A program made the position numbers and the translations under genes. The notes beneath the pieces are model-generated. The model had not been told where the DNA came from and made no database searches. It was given only the letters and a program-made list of their open reading frames with translations. Below are positions 7,414 through 17,495 of a stretch of DNA of 64,000 nucleotides, one piece after another. How positions within the stretch are numbered: position 1 is the first letter of the stretch; each line of letters opens with the position of its first letter. The DNA is from Trichomonas vaginalis G3 (lineage: Eukaryota; Parabasalia; Trichomonadida; Trichomonadidae), in NCBI RefSeq assembly GCF_026262505.1, contig NC_067204.1, forward strand, positions 1,178,001 through 1,242,000, written 5' to 3'.

Positions 7414-8424
7414 TCTGGTACATGTTAGTACCAGAGTCTTCAAATCTCAAACACTCTGGTACCAACATGTACCAGACGCGAGTTTCCAATGCCCTCGTAC
7501 GATTTTCTATTAAGATCTTCTTGAATGAGAAGGTCTTCATAGAAACTCGTACGAGGGCTTCTCTTTTAAATACTCTGGTACCTGCTGGTATCGGAGTCGA
7601 CTTTACAGCCCTTTCCCCAATTTTGAAGCTGGGGAAAGTTTTCAAGCAATGAAAGGGAAGCTCTCGCTATGAGGTGAAAATCTAGAATTTTTACCTCATA
7701 GCGAGTAATCCTTTGTTAATTGCTTGAAAACTTTCTTCAAATTATCAAAATTTCGAGGAAAGTTTCCTTGCTTCAAAGTAGAGATGGAGCCCTTTGAGCC
7801 ACTGCATATAGGTCAGTGACTCAAAATACTCCATCTCTACTAGAAATCGCCAAAATTTGGGTCGCAATCTTTGAAATGCGACGCAAGTTTGGGCAATTTC
7901 GCGAGGGACTTGCTCCATTTGGTGCATAGATTCACACTCTATGCACCAGATGGAACAATTCTTTCGCTGACAGCGGGAAACTTTGTCTGAATAGTTTAAC
8001 ATTCAGACAAAGTTTCCCGCTGTCAGAGAGGGAATGGAAGGGTAAGAGGTATATATTCATAATGTATACCTCTTACTCTTCCATTCCCTCAAGAAAGTTC
8101 AAAAACTTGGGTGCAATCAGTTCTGATTGCACCCAAGTTTTTGAACTTTATATAGGGAATTGTTGGCTATGTTGTACTGATCATGAATCAGTACATCATA
8201 GCCAACAATTCCTTCGCAAACAGTGGGAAACTTTGTCTGAATAGTTTAACATTCAGACAAAGTTTCCCGCTGTCAGGGAGGGAATTAGAGGGTGGGAGAT
8301 ATATAGATAGACTATAAATCTCTCACCCTTTAATTCCCTCAAGAAAGTTCAAAAACTTGGGTGCAATCAGAACTGATTGCACCAAAGTTTTTGAATTTTG
8401 TATAAGGAATTGTTGGCTATGATG
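7414..8424. repeat. Chain of about 15 consecutive hairpins, copy 1
   Basis: Hairpins follow one another with almost no spacer: 7414-7435, 7455-7476, 7492-7557, 7611-7638, 7634-7735, 7778-7840, 7843-7900, 7910-7958, 7967-8026, 8028-8090, 8094-8149, 8156-8212, 8221-8272, 8278-8340 and 8344-8399, then a left half-hairpin from 8406. Stems are 8-27 bp; the one at 7967 has a perfect 26-bp stem and 8-nt loop, and the one at 8094 a perfect 27-bp stem with a 2-nt loop. From 7967 on, four hairpins (A-B-C-D) repeat at exactly 250-bp spacing. Several frames cross the chain on both strands, but they are by-products of the palindromes. Confidence 0.85.
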
Positions 8425-8967
8425 TGGATAGCCGCTGCCAGACCAAATGAATTAACCGTTGTGAATAACGTTTCTGAATCTTTATTTAAAAAGATAAAAT
8501 ATCACGATTTTGGCTGCGTTAAAAATCAAAGAATTGATGTTTTTGTCAAAAATCTTTTAGAAGAAGTTGCACCCAATTACTTTTATCGTATTAAAAACGA
8601 TTTACTTCAAACAGGTTTTATTCCTTCAATTAGAATTCGCGAGCCTCGATTGACAGATTATAAAACAAAATTGAAAAGAGAAGTTCAATCACGTTTATAC
8701 CAAGTATTAAATTTTGTTCAGAATCAAGAAGCCAATTTGAATCCATTAAGATTTTTATTGGAAAATGCTGAAGAAAAACTTTCTCAAATAAATGAGAAGA
8801 TACAAAATTCAATTACATATTTAAGATCGTTTGAAATTCCAAATGAATTGTTAGATACGTATATGTTAGAAATTAATGAATTTTGTTATAATTCTCCAGA
8901 TTATATTTTAGAACATTTCGAAGAATTTTTGGAGGATTTCAAAGAAAAGAATAATTTAATAGACTAA
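8419..8967 (+). CDS. Transposase-like C-terminal protein, copy 1
   Basis: The first in-frame ATG after a stop is at 8419, giving 182 residues. The start MMWIAAARPNELTVVNNVSESLFKKIKY, best read around NNVSESLFKKIK, resembles the RTNNxxESWNxxLK segment near the C-terminus of MULE transposases, followed by a helical RIDVFVKNLLEEV segment and a Leu/Glu/Lys-rich coiled-coil-like tail. The catalytic DDE part is absent, so this is a fragment at most able to bind or oligomerise. Its 5' end is fused to half of a hairpin. The MULE link is an inference from one motif. Confidence 0.45.
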   Translation: MMWIAAARPNELTVVNNVSESLFKKIKYHDFGCVKNQRIDVFVKNLLEEVAPNYFYRIKNDLLQTGFIPSIRIREPRLTDYKTKLKREVQSRLYQVLNFVQNQEANLNPLRFLLENAEEKLSQINEKIQNSITYLRSFEIPNELLDTYMLEINEFCYNSPDYILEHFEEFLEDFKEKNNLID

Positions 8968-9080
8968 AAAATTTATTATTTTTATTTATTGTGAATTTTA
9001 AATTGTCACTTTTTAACTGTTACTCCCTATTGAAAGTGTCACTTTTTGGGTGTCACTTTTTCGGAAATTCTTATATACTC

Positions 9081-9169
9081 TAAGAAAAACTTTGTGAAAT
9101 TTTGATTGTTGCAACTGTATTCGGAGATTTACTTCTGAACAAAATGTATAATGTCGGTGAGAAATAAAG
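9081..9169. repeat. 89-bp direct repeat, right copy (insert flank)
   Basis: Partner of 7019-7107. The reading frame of the gene's 5' part ends with this repeat and stops a few codons into the insert. Confidence 0.85.
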
Positions 9170-9673
9170 ATGGTCTGTTGTGTAATTTATAACTTTGTAT
9201 TGAAATGTTGGTTGATAATAAGAATAATTAAAATCGTAATCATCCGAAGATGTGCTTATGTTCAATCTAACATCTGTTGGATCTAAGTAAACTGAGCAGT
9301 AATTCTTATTGATTTCATATTTTTTATTTGAATAATTGAAAGCTAGATCGTTCGATTCGGATAGAAATTCTATGGAATCGCAGTAATTTGGAAAAGAAAC
9401 TACACAAAATCTTACTTTATAATTATAATACGTGTTTGTTGATTTAAAATTAAAAGTTGGCTCTGTGATTTTCCATATTTTGCTTGTGCATGATTCATAG
9501 TTAATACGCAAGTAATCGCTCATATATGTATCTTGTAGAATAAAATAATAACTAAATGATTTGTTATCTGCAAATGAAAAAGTAATATCTTGACCATATG
9601 AACCAATGTCAATTAAATAATCTCCTGTTCTGTTAATTATACCATTGGTGATTGTATAGTAAAACCAGGACAT
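9081..9673 (-). pseudogene. Surface-protein gene, 5' part, copy 1
   Basis: Start ATG at 9673 with the TCATT initiator just upstream. It encodes the same 197 residues as the copy at 4574 and is cut by the insert ending at 9080; its 3' part is at 6037-7107. Confidence 0.75.
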
Positions 9674-9809
9674 TCACAATGATTTTAATTTGAAAGCGGA
9701 TCTATTCAGAATGAATTTTGAATATTTTACACAGTCAGATTGTCAAATCATTTTAGTTTATTGGATAATCCTTTTAATGTATTATTTTTAAAATTTTAAA
9801 AATAAAATA

Positions 9810-10157
9810 AAAGTGGATCCAAAATTTTTGTATCAGAATGGGTCAATATTTCATGAATCAGTCCTCAAGAACAAAAATGAAGAAGGTCGTAATTGCCTTA
9901 TGCATCTAAGCTACTATCCAAAAAAGAGAAATTGGATTAGAAAAGGATTATGAGTGATTGAAATTAATACGTGTGCGAATAACCATGGATTTGTAAAAAT
10001 TAATGCTTCAGAAATACAACATTTTGCTATTGAGAATTCCTTGTAAAGTCCAAATCTCAAAATACATAATTTTATATTTAGTTTGTTTGATGTTGAAACT
10101 ATATTACCACCAAGAAGAGACAATATTATCTTAGTAAACATGTTTCAATTAATTTGA
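9810..10157 (+). pseudogene. Relic reading frame, + strand, copy 1
   Basis: Same two-stop relic as at 4711, with no visible change. Confidence 0.4.
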
Positions 10158-10171
10158 TGTTCTTGGATATA

Positions 10172-10581
10172 AACTGCGAGTCAAAAGGCGTACCTACCTT
10201 CAACTTTTTGAGAGAAGTCATACAATTAATTATATGAGTTTCTCTCAAAAAGTCGATTTCTGCCAGGTACACCTTTTGGACCGCACAAGCTATTTGCTCT
10301 AATTCGATATAACAACAAAGGATCATAAAACAGATATAAATATAGGATGAACTGATACGATTTTTTCGGGTCTAACTTCAAAATTTAAGATTTCGAAATT
10401 TAATACAAGCTTCAAACCAGAAATTTAAGCATAAATAGAAGTTGATTTGCTACCTATTGCACGTGAAGCTTATTTGAGCTCTAATATTTAATAATTTTCT
10501 CTCGCTCTCAGTGAAGGCACCGTTAGCATTAGAAATGTAAACTATTCAAAAATTGATAGGTCCGCCTTTTGATTCGCAGTT
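10172..10581. mobile_element. 410-bp MITE, copy 1
   Basis: Same TA-flanked element as at 5073; one C/T difference from copy 0 near the middle (GTTGATTTGC here, GCTGATTTGC there), with the later copies like this one. Confidence 0.75.
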
Positions 10582-10662
10582 TAAAGCATAAATTTTGTCA
10601 ATTAAATTTTAATTACAGAATAAAAAGAAAAGTCAATAAAAGCATATGAAAGCTGACACGAA

Positions 10663-10926
10663 TTATTCATAAGGATTATCGAATAATGATTTCGATTTTT
10701 GTGAATAATTTGGTATTTCTTTTGTTTCGATTAAATATGGATTTATTTGAACCTCTTCTAAAGGTAATGGTTCGGATTTATTAGATACTTCTTCTAATAG
10801 ACAACTTCTATTATCAATGAAATGTTCATGAATTATTGATTGTGTTTCCTCTCTTTTTTCTTTTTTTTTAAGACATAAAAGAGGAATTGCAATGCTTGAT
10901 GGTAATGATAGTCTTATTGTTATCAA
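10663..10926 (-). pseudogene. Surface-protein tail relic, copy 1
   Basis: Same 5'-truncated tail as at 5564, ending SLFDNPYE. Confidence 0.7.
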
Positions 10927-11136
10927 TTAAAATTATCTCCCATCCTATATAATAAAATTTGATTCAATATTACTAAATACTTTATGTTTCTTAATAATTG
11001 AGATGCCTAAAATGTTGATAATGTTGTTATAAACTTATTTTCACACGCTCAATCTTATGGGAGTAATAAGAATTGTAATAAAAAAAACATTATAAATCTT
11101 TAAAGATTCGTTCATAAACAATATATAAAAAAATAG

Positions 11137-11410
11137 TTATTCATAAGGATTCTCGAAATAAGTATTTGATTGTTCTTGCTTTGGATTATATGCTGGTGCT
11201 TTATATTCATTAGGATATGGATTGCTGTTCGTTTCTTCTAAAGGTAAATCTTTTTCGGTTTTATCAACAAGGCTTTGATTAATTGGATTTTCAGCTCTGA
11301 ATTTTCTGTGTCTATAACATAAGTAAGCAGCGACAGCAATGAGACCTGCTCCAACTGCTGCTCCAATAATAATTTCCAAAACAGCACCTTCACTTAGTCC
11401 TTCATCACTA
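11137..11410 (-). pseudogene. Surface-protein gene, membrane and tail part, copy 2
   Basis: This is the last third of the 3' part, with membrane segment, YRHRK and the ENPYE end. It is separated from its ectodomain by the foldback element at 11411. The last five bases (CACTA, 11406-11410) are one copy of that element's target duplication. Confidence 0.75.
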
Positions 11411-12664
11411 TTGTAATAAACAGAAATTCATCAAAAGTGACAGCTCTCAATTTTTTGACATTTGTAAATTCTAAATTGAATGAGAAAAATGAAATAATAC
11501 TAAGCATAATACAATATTCTAGATTTAATTATAATTAGGAAAAAGTTAGTTTTGAGAGTACTTTTCATAGGCATATAGAATGAAATCTTCTGAAAAATAA
11601 TATCACATAAACTCATATTATTTTCTAATATATAACTATTTTATATAAAAATCAAATTCAATGATCTTAAAAGCGAAGGATAAACCTCAAAATTTACGAA
11701 TATAATGAGTGGGAATATAATGCTTATCTATCATAAAACCATATGAAATATCAATTTTTGCTTTACGCCTAATTTTTGACGACAATTAGCAAAAAATGTT
11801 AAATGTTAACACTCAGTCCATTTGAATATGAAAAATAAAATTGACTTTGATTAAATGTTTTTATTTATCATGCAATTCTTCTTGCGACCAAAGATTTGAA
11901 TAAAATTTCAAAAAATAAGATAGCTGAAAAAATAATATACGGTAGTGTTTACTAATAGATGAATAGTATATAAATTCTATTAAAATGGATTTCATCCAAA
12001 AAAATATATAAAATTTGATCATAAATAAAATCGTTTTAAATTACTTCTTCATTTAAATTATAACAATTATTTTTGGTTTTATATTTTTTTGGATCAAATC
12101 CATTTTAATAGAATTTATATACTATTCATCTATTAGTAAACACTACCGTATATTATTTTTTCAGCTATCTTATTTTTTGAAATTTTATTCAAATCTTTGG
12201 TCGCAAGAAGAATTGCATGATAAATAAAAACATTTAATCAAAGTCAATTTTATTTTTCATATTCAAATGGACTGAGTGTTAACATTTAACATTTTTTGCT
12301 AATTGTCGTCAAAAATTAGGCGTAAAGCAAAAATTGATATTTCATATGGTTTTATGATAGATAAGCATTATATTCCCACTCATTATATTCGTAAATTTTG
12401 AGGTTTATCCTTCGCTTTTAAGATCATTGAATTTGATTTTTATATAAAATAGTTATATATTAGAAAATAATATGAGTTTATGTGATATTATTTTTCAGAA
12501 GATTTTGTGTTCTTCTTCAAAATTTTATTTTTTTATTAAAAAGAATCTTTACAAAATATACATTTACTTTAATTAATATTTAAAAACGTGCTCTATCAAA
12601 AGTTCCAAAAATTCAATATTTTAGCTTTTCTGAGGTGTCACTTTTGATGAATTTCTGTTTACAA
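11411..12664. mobile_element. 1254-bp foldback element, copy in unit 2
   Basis: The element interrupts the surface gene between the acidic stalk and membrane segment. It has a 5-bp target duplication CACTA (11406-11410 and 12665-12669) and terminal inverted repeats of about 30 bp beginning TTGTAA and ending AAAAGTGACA. Its interior is a 923-bp palindrome: arms 11583 to about 12013 and about 12077-12505 are nearly identical inverted copies around a 63-bp centre. Short unrelated segments lie between the palindrome and each terminal repeat. No reading frame is convincing, so it is non-autonomous. The ectodomain frame reads a few codons into it and stops. Confidence 0.85.
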
Positions 12665-13466
12665 CACTATCATCATCAGAATAATTATGATCATCTGATT
12701 TTTGTTCAACTGGTTCTGATGAATTTATTTCATGATACGAATTATCAAAAATGATAAGAGATCTATGAGTTGAATTATTTCCTTTGATTAAATATGATGT
12801 ATTATATTTGTCGCCAGCATGATAAAAAAATAAGTAATCGTGTTTAGAATTAGTTATTGTTAGAAAAGGTTTTTCAACAATAATATTAGCTCTATTTATT
12901 TTTCCATAGACATCATAAATATCACCATCTTCGAAATGAACTGTTCCATTTGTGAAAGCAGTAACAACACATGTATGAGCTGTGTCCTGAGAAGTGAATT
13001 TGTAATTAGACCTTACATTTGTGATAATCGAAGTGCAATCATAATAATTCAAATTAAAAACAACAAAATTACATGGAATAGGTTCGTCACTGGAGGATTC
13101 TAATGTAATTGTACCTGTGTGAGCGAAATAAATTGCTGAATATTGTGTATTTCCAAGAATTTCTAAAGATACTTCTGAAGTTCTTGCTTCTCCGGAAATG
13201 TTGCGATAATCAGTAAATACTACGTATTGTTCCTTATAAAAATTAAGTTTTGTTTGATTTCTGCCAATTAATAACTTTTGAATTCCGAATATTTTGTATT
13301 TTGGCTGGGATCCAAAAGAAATTGATTGGTTGCAAAGATATTCGAGCTTGTCCTTATCATAAGCACTGTATGTATCATAAGAAAAACTTTGTGAAATTTT
13401 GATTGTTGCAACTGTATTCGGAGATTTACTTCTGAACAAAATGTATAATGTCGGTGAGAAATAAAG
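12665..13466 (-). pseudogene. Surface-protein gene, ectodomain 3' part, copy 2
   Basis: The ectodomain lies between the transposon insert (from 13467) and the foldback element. Its frame matches copy 1 up to DDDS and then leaves the gene inside the foldback terminal repeat. Confidence 0.75.
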
Positions 13467-13772
13467 GAAACAATAAGAATTACCGAAAAAGTGACAAAAC
13501 ATCAAAAACAGGGAGGGGGTCTCAATTTTTATTACTTATATTATTTTACAATATTTATATAAATACTCTTTATAATATATTTTACTATAAAATTATACCT
13601 CAAATTCAAATATTTATAATATTATTTACATAATTATCTCAAAATTATATTTTTATATATTATTTTTCATATGTATAAATCATATAATCTATATCTATGC
13701 AAATCTCATCTAAAATTTTTTGAAGCAAACCGCTACCATTTTATAATGGTCCATCTTAAATTCATCATAAAT

Positions 13773-14783
13773 TCTGGTACATGTTAGTACCAGAGTCTTC
13801 AAATCTCAAACACTCTGGTACCAACATGTACCAGACGCGAGTTTCCAATGCCCTCGTACGATTTTCTATTAAGATCTTCTTGAATGAGAAGGTCTTCATA
13901 GAAACTCGTACGAGGGCTTCTCTTTTAAATACTCTGGTACCTGCTGGTATCGGAGTCGACTTTACAGCCCTTTCCCCAATTTTGAAGCTGGGGAAAGTTT
14001 TCAAGCAATGAAAGGGAAGCTCTCGCTATGAGGTGAAAATCTAGAATTTTTACCTCATAGCGAGTAATCCTTTGTTAATTGCTTGAAAACTTTCTTCAAA
14101 TTATCAAAATTTCGAGGAAAGTTTCCTTGCTTCAAAGTAGAGATGGAGCCCTTTGAGCCACTGCATATAGGTCAGTGACTCAAAATACTCCATCTCTACT
14201 AGAAATCGCCAAAATTTGGGTCGCAATCTTTGAAATGCGACGCAAGTTTGGGCAATTTCGCGAGGGACTTGCTCCATTTGGTGCATAGATTCACACTCTA
14301 TGCACCAGATGGAACAATTCTTTCGCTGACAGCGGGAAACTTTGTCTGAATAGTTTAACATTCAGACAAAGTTTCCCGCTGTCAGAGAGGGAATGGAAGG
14401 GTAAGAGGTATATATTCATAATGTATACCTCTTACTCTTCCATTCCCTCAAGAAAGTTCAAAAACTTGGGTGCAATCAGTTCTGATTGCACCCAAGTTTT
14501 TGAACTTTATATAGGGAATTGTTGGCTATGTTGTACTGATCATGAATCAGTACATCATAGCCAACAATTCCTTCGCAAACAGTGGGAAACTTTGTCTGAA
14601 TAGTTTAACATTCAGACAAAGTTTCCCGCTGTCAGGGAGGGAATTAGAGGGTGGGAGATATATAGATAGACTATAAATCTCTCACCCTTTAATTCCCTCA
14701 AGAAAGTTCAAAAACTTGGGTGCAATCAGAACTGATTGCACCAAAGTTTTTGAATTTTGTATAAGGAATTGTTGGCTATGATG
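13773..14783. repeat. Hairpin chain, copy 2
   Basis: Same chain as at 7414, with the A-B-C-D cassette starting at 14326. Confidence 0.85.
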
Positions 14784-15326
14784 TGGATAGCCGCTGCCAG
14801 ACCAAATGAATTAACCGTTGTGAATAACGTTTCTGAATCTTTATTTAAAAAGATAAAATATCACGATTTTGGCTGCGTTAAAAATCAAAGAATTGATGTT
14901 TTTGTCAAAAATCTTTTAGAAGAAGTTGCACCCAATTACTTTTATCGTATTAAAAACGATTTACTTCAAACAGGTTTTATTCCTTCAATTAGAATTCGCG
15001 AGCCTCGATTGACAGATTATAAAACAAAATTGAAAAGAGAAGTTCAATCACGTTTATACCAAGTATTAAATTTTGTTCAGAATCAAGAAGCCAATTTGAA
15101 TCCATTAAGATTTTTATTGGAAAATGCTGAAGAAAAACTTTCTCAAATAAATGAGAAGATACAAAATTCAATTACATATTTAAGATCGTTTGAAATTCCA
15201 AATGAATTGTTAGATACGTATATGTTAGAAATTAATGAATTTTGTTATAATTCTCCAGATTATATTTTAGAACATTTCGAAGAATTTTTGGAGGATTTCA
15301 AAGAAAAGAATAATTTAATAGACTAA
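14778..15326 (+). CDS. Transposase-like C-terminal protein, copy 2
   Basis: Identical in protein sequence to the copy at 8419. Confidence 0.45.
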   Translation: MMWIAAARPNELTVVNNVSESLFKKIKYHDFGCVKNQRIDVFVKNLLEEVAPNYFYRIKNDLLQTGFIPSIRIREPRLTDYKTKLKREVQSRLYQVLNFVQNQEANLNPLRFLLENAEEKLSQINEKIQNSITYLRSFEIPNELLDTYMLEINEFCYNSPDYILEHFEEFLEDFKEKNNLID

Positions 15327-15439
15327 AAAATTTATTATTTTTATTTATTGTGAATTTTAAATTGTCACTTTTTAACTGTTACTCCCTATTGAAAGTGTCA
15401 CTTTTTGGGTGTCACTTTTTCGGAAATTCTTATATACTC

Positions 15440-16032
15440 TAAGAAAAACTTTGTGAAATTTTGATTGTTGCAACTGTATTCGGAGATTTACTTCTGAACA
15501 AAATGTATAATGTCGGTGAGAAATAAAGATGGTCTGTTGTGTAATTTATAACTTTGTATTGAAATGTTGGTTGATAATAAGAATAATTAAAATCGTAATC
15601 ATCCGAAGATGTGCTTATGTTCAATCTAACATCTGTTGGATCTAAGTAAACTGAGCAGTAATTCTTATTGATTTCATATTTTTTATTTGAATAATTGAAA
15701 GCTAGATCGTTCGATTCGGATAGAAATTCTATGGAATCGCAGTAATTTGGAAAAGAAACTACACAAAATCTTACTTTATAATTATAATACGTGTTTGTTG
15801 ATTTAAAATTAAAAGTTGGCTCTGTGATTTTCCATATTTTGCTTGTGCATGATTCATAGTTAATACGCAAGTAATCGCTCATATATGTATCTTGTAGAAT
15901 AAAATAATAACTAAATGATTTGTTATCTGCAAATGAAAAAGTAATATCTTGACCATATGAACCAATGTCAATTAAATAATCTCCTGTTCTGTTAATTATA
16001 CCATTGGTGATTGTATAGTAAAACCAGGACAT
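15440..16032 (-). pseudogene. Surface-protein gene, 5' part, copy 2
   Basis: Same as 9081-9673; its 3' parts are at 12665-13466 and 11137-11410, so this gene copy carries two insertions. Confidence 0.75.
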
Positions 16033-16168
16033 TCACAATGATTTTAATTTGAAAGCGGATCTATTCAGAATGAATTTTGAATATTTTACACAGTCAGATT
16101 GTCAAATCATTTTAGTTTATTGGATAATCCTTTTAATGTATTATTTTTAAAATTTTAAAAATAAAATA

Positions 16169-16516
16169 AAAGTGGATCCAAAATTTTTGTATCAGAATGG
16201 GTCAATATTTCATGAATCAGTCCTCAAGAACAAAAATGAAGAAGGTCGTAATTGCCTTATGCATCTAAGCTACTATCCAAAAAAGAGAAATTGGATTAGA
16301 AAAGGATTATGAGTGATTGAAATTAATACGTGTGCGAATAACCATGGATTTGTAAAAATTAATGCTTCAGAAATACAACATTTTGCTATTGAGAATTCCT
16401 TGTAAAGTCCAAATCTCAAAATACATAATTTTATATTTAGTTTGTTTGATGTTGAAACTATATTACCACCAAGAAGAGACAATATTATCTTAGTAAACAT
16501 GTTTCAATTAATTTGA
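16169..16516 (+). pseudogene. Relic reading frame, + strand, copy 2
   Basis: Same relic as at 4711. Confidence 0.4.
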
Positions 16517-16530
16517 TGTTCTTGGATATA

Positions 16531-16940
16531 AACTGCGAGTCAAAAGGCGTACCTACCTTCAACTTTTTGAGAGAAGTCATACAATTAATTATATGAGTTT
16601 CTCTCAAAAAGTCGATTTCTGCCAGGTACACCTTTTGGACCGCACAAGCTATTTGCTCTAATTCGATATAACAACAAAGGATCATAAAACAGATATAAAT
16701 ATAGGATGAACTGATACGATTTTTTCGGGTCTAACTTCAAAATTTAAGATTTCGAAATTTAATACAAGCTTCAAACCAGAAATTTAAGCATAAATAGAAG
16801 TTGATTTGCTACCTATTGCACGTGAAGCTTATTTGAGCTCTAATATTTAATAATTTTCTCTCGCTCTCAGTGAAGGCACCGTTAGCATTAGAAATGTAAA
16901 CTATTCAAAAATTGATAGGTCCGCCTTTTGATTCGCAGTT
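16531..16940. mobile_element. 410-bp MITE, copy 2
   Basis: Same TA-flanked element as at 5073. Confidence 0.75.
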
Positions 16941-17021
16941 TAAAGCATAAATTTTGTCAATTAAATTTTAATTACAGAATAAAAAGAAAAGTCAATAAAA
17001 GCATATGAAAGCTGACACGAA

Positions 17022-17285
17022 TTATTCATAAGGATTATCGAATAATGATTTCGATTTTTGTGAATAATTTGGTATTTCTTTTGTTTCGATTAAATATGGA
17101 TTTATTTGAACCTCTTCTAAAGGTAATGGTTCGGATTTATTAGATACTTCTTCTAATAGACAACTTCTATTATCAATGAAATGTTCATGAATTATTGATT
17201 GTGTTTCCTCTCTTTTTTCTTTTTTTTTAAGACATAAAAGAGGAATTGCAATGCTTGATGGTAATGATAGTCTTATTGTTATCAA
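17022..17285 (-). pseudogene. Surface-protein tail relic, copy 2
   Basis: Same 5'-truncated tail as at 5564. Confidence 0.7.
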
Positions 17286-17495
17286 TTAAAATTATCTCCC
17301 ATCCTATATAATAAAATTTGATTCAATATTACTAAATACTTTATGTTTCTTAATAATTGAGATGCCTAAAATGTTGATAATGTTGTTATAAACTTATTTT
17401 CACACGCTCAATCTTATGGGAGTAATAAGAATTGTAATAAAAAAAACATTATAAATCTTTAAAGATTCGTTCATAAACAATATATAAAAAAATAG

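Larger units (their letters stand above)
7108..9080 (+). mobile_element. 1.97-kb transposon-like insert with hairpin chain, copy 1
   Basis: The insert splits the surface gene. Near its ends are inverted repeats: CCGAAAAAGTGACA at 7124 and its complement ending at 9064, extended outward by ATAAGAATT on both sides. Inside, in order, are about 280 bp of very AT-rich DNA, a chain of some 15 hairpins (7414-8424) and a transposase-like frame (8419-8967); the right end holds three copies of GTCACTTTTT. The frame suggests a relation to Mutator-like elements, but the flanking 89-bp repeats do not fit their usual 8-11-bp target duplications. It has no complete transposase, so it would depend on one made elsewhere. 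Confidence 0.7.
13467..15439 (+). mobile_element. 1.97-kb transposon-like insert, copy 2
   Basis: Same structure as at 7108 and the same length, 1973 bp, flanked by the same 89-bp repeats. Confidence 0.7.

Noticed and set aside
7406-8244. Small frames of 60-85 codons on both strands in the insert
   Set aside because: They lie entirely inside the hairpin chain and mirror each other because of the palindromes.
11411-12664. Foldback taken as an En/Spm element because of CACTA
   Set aside because: CACTA here is the flanking target duplication, not the terminal sequence of the element, and the duplication is 5 bp, not 3 bp.
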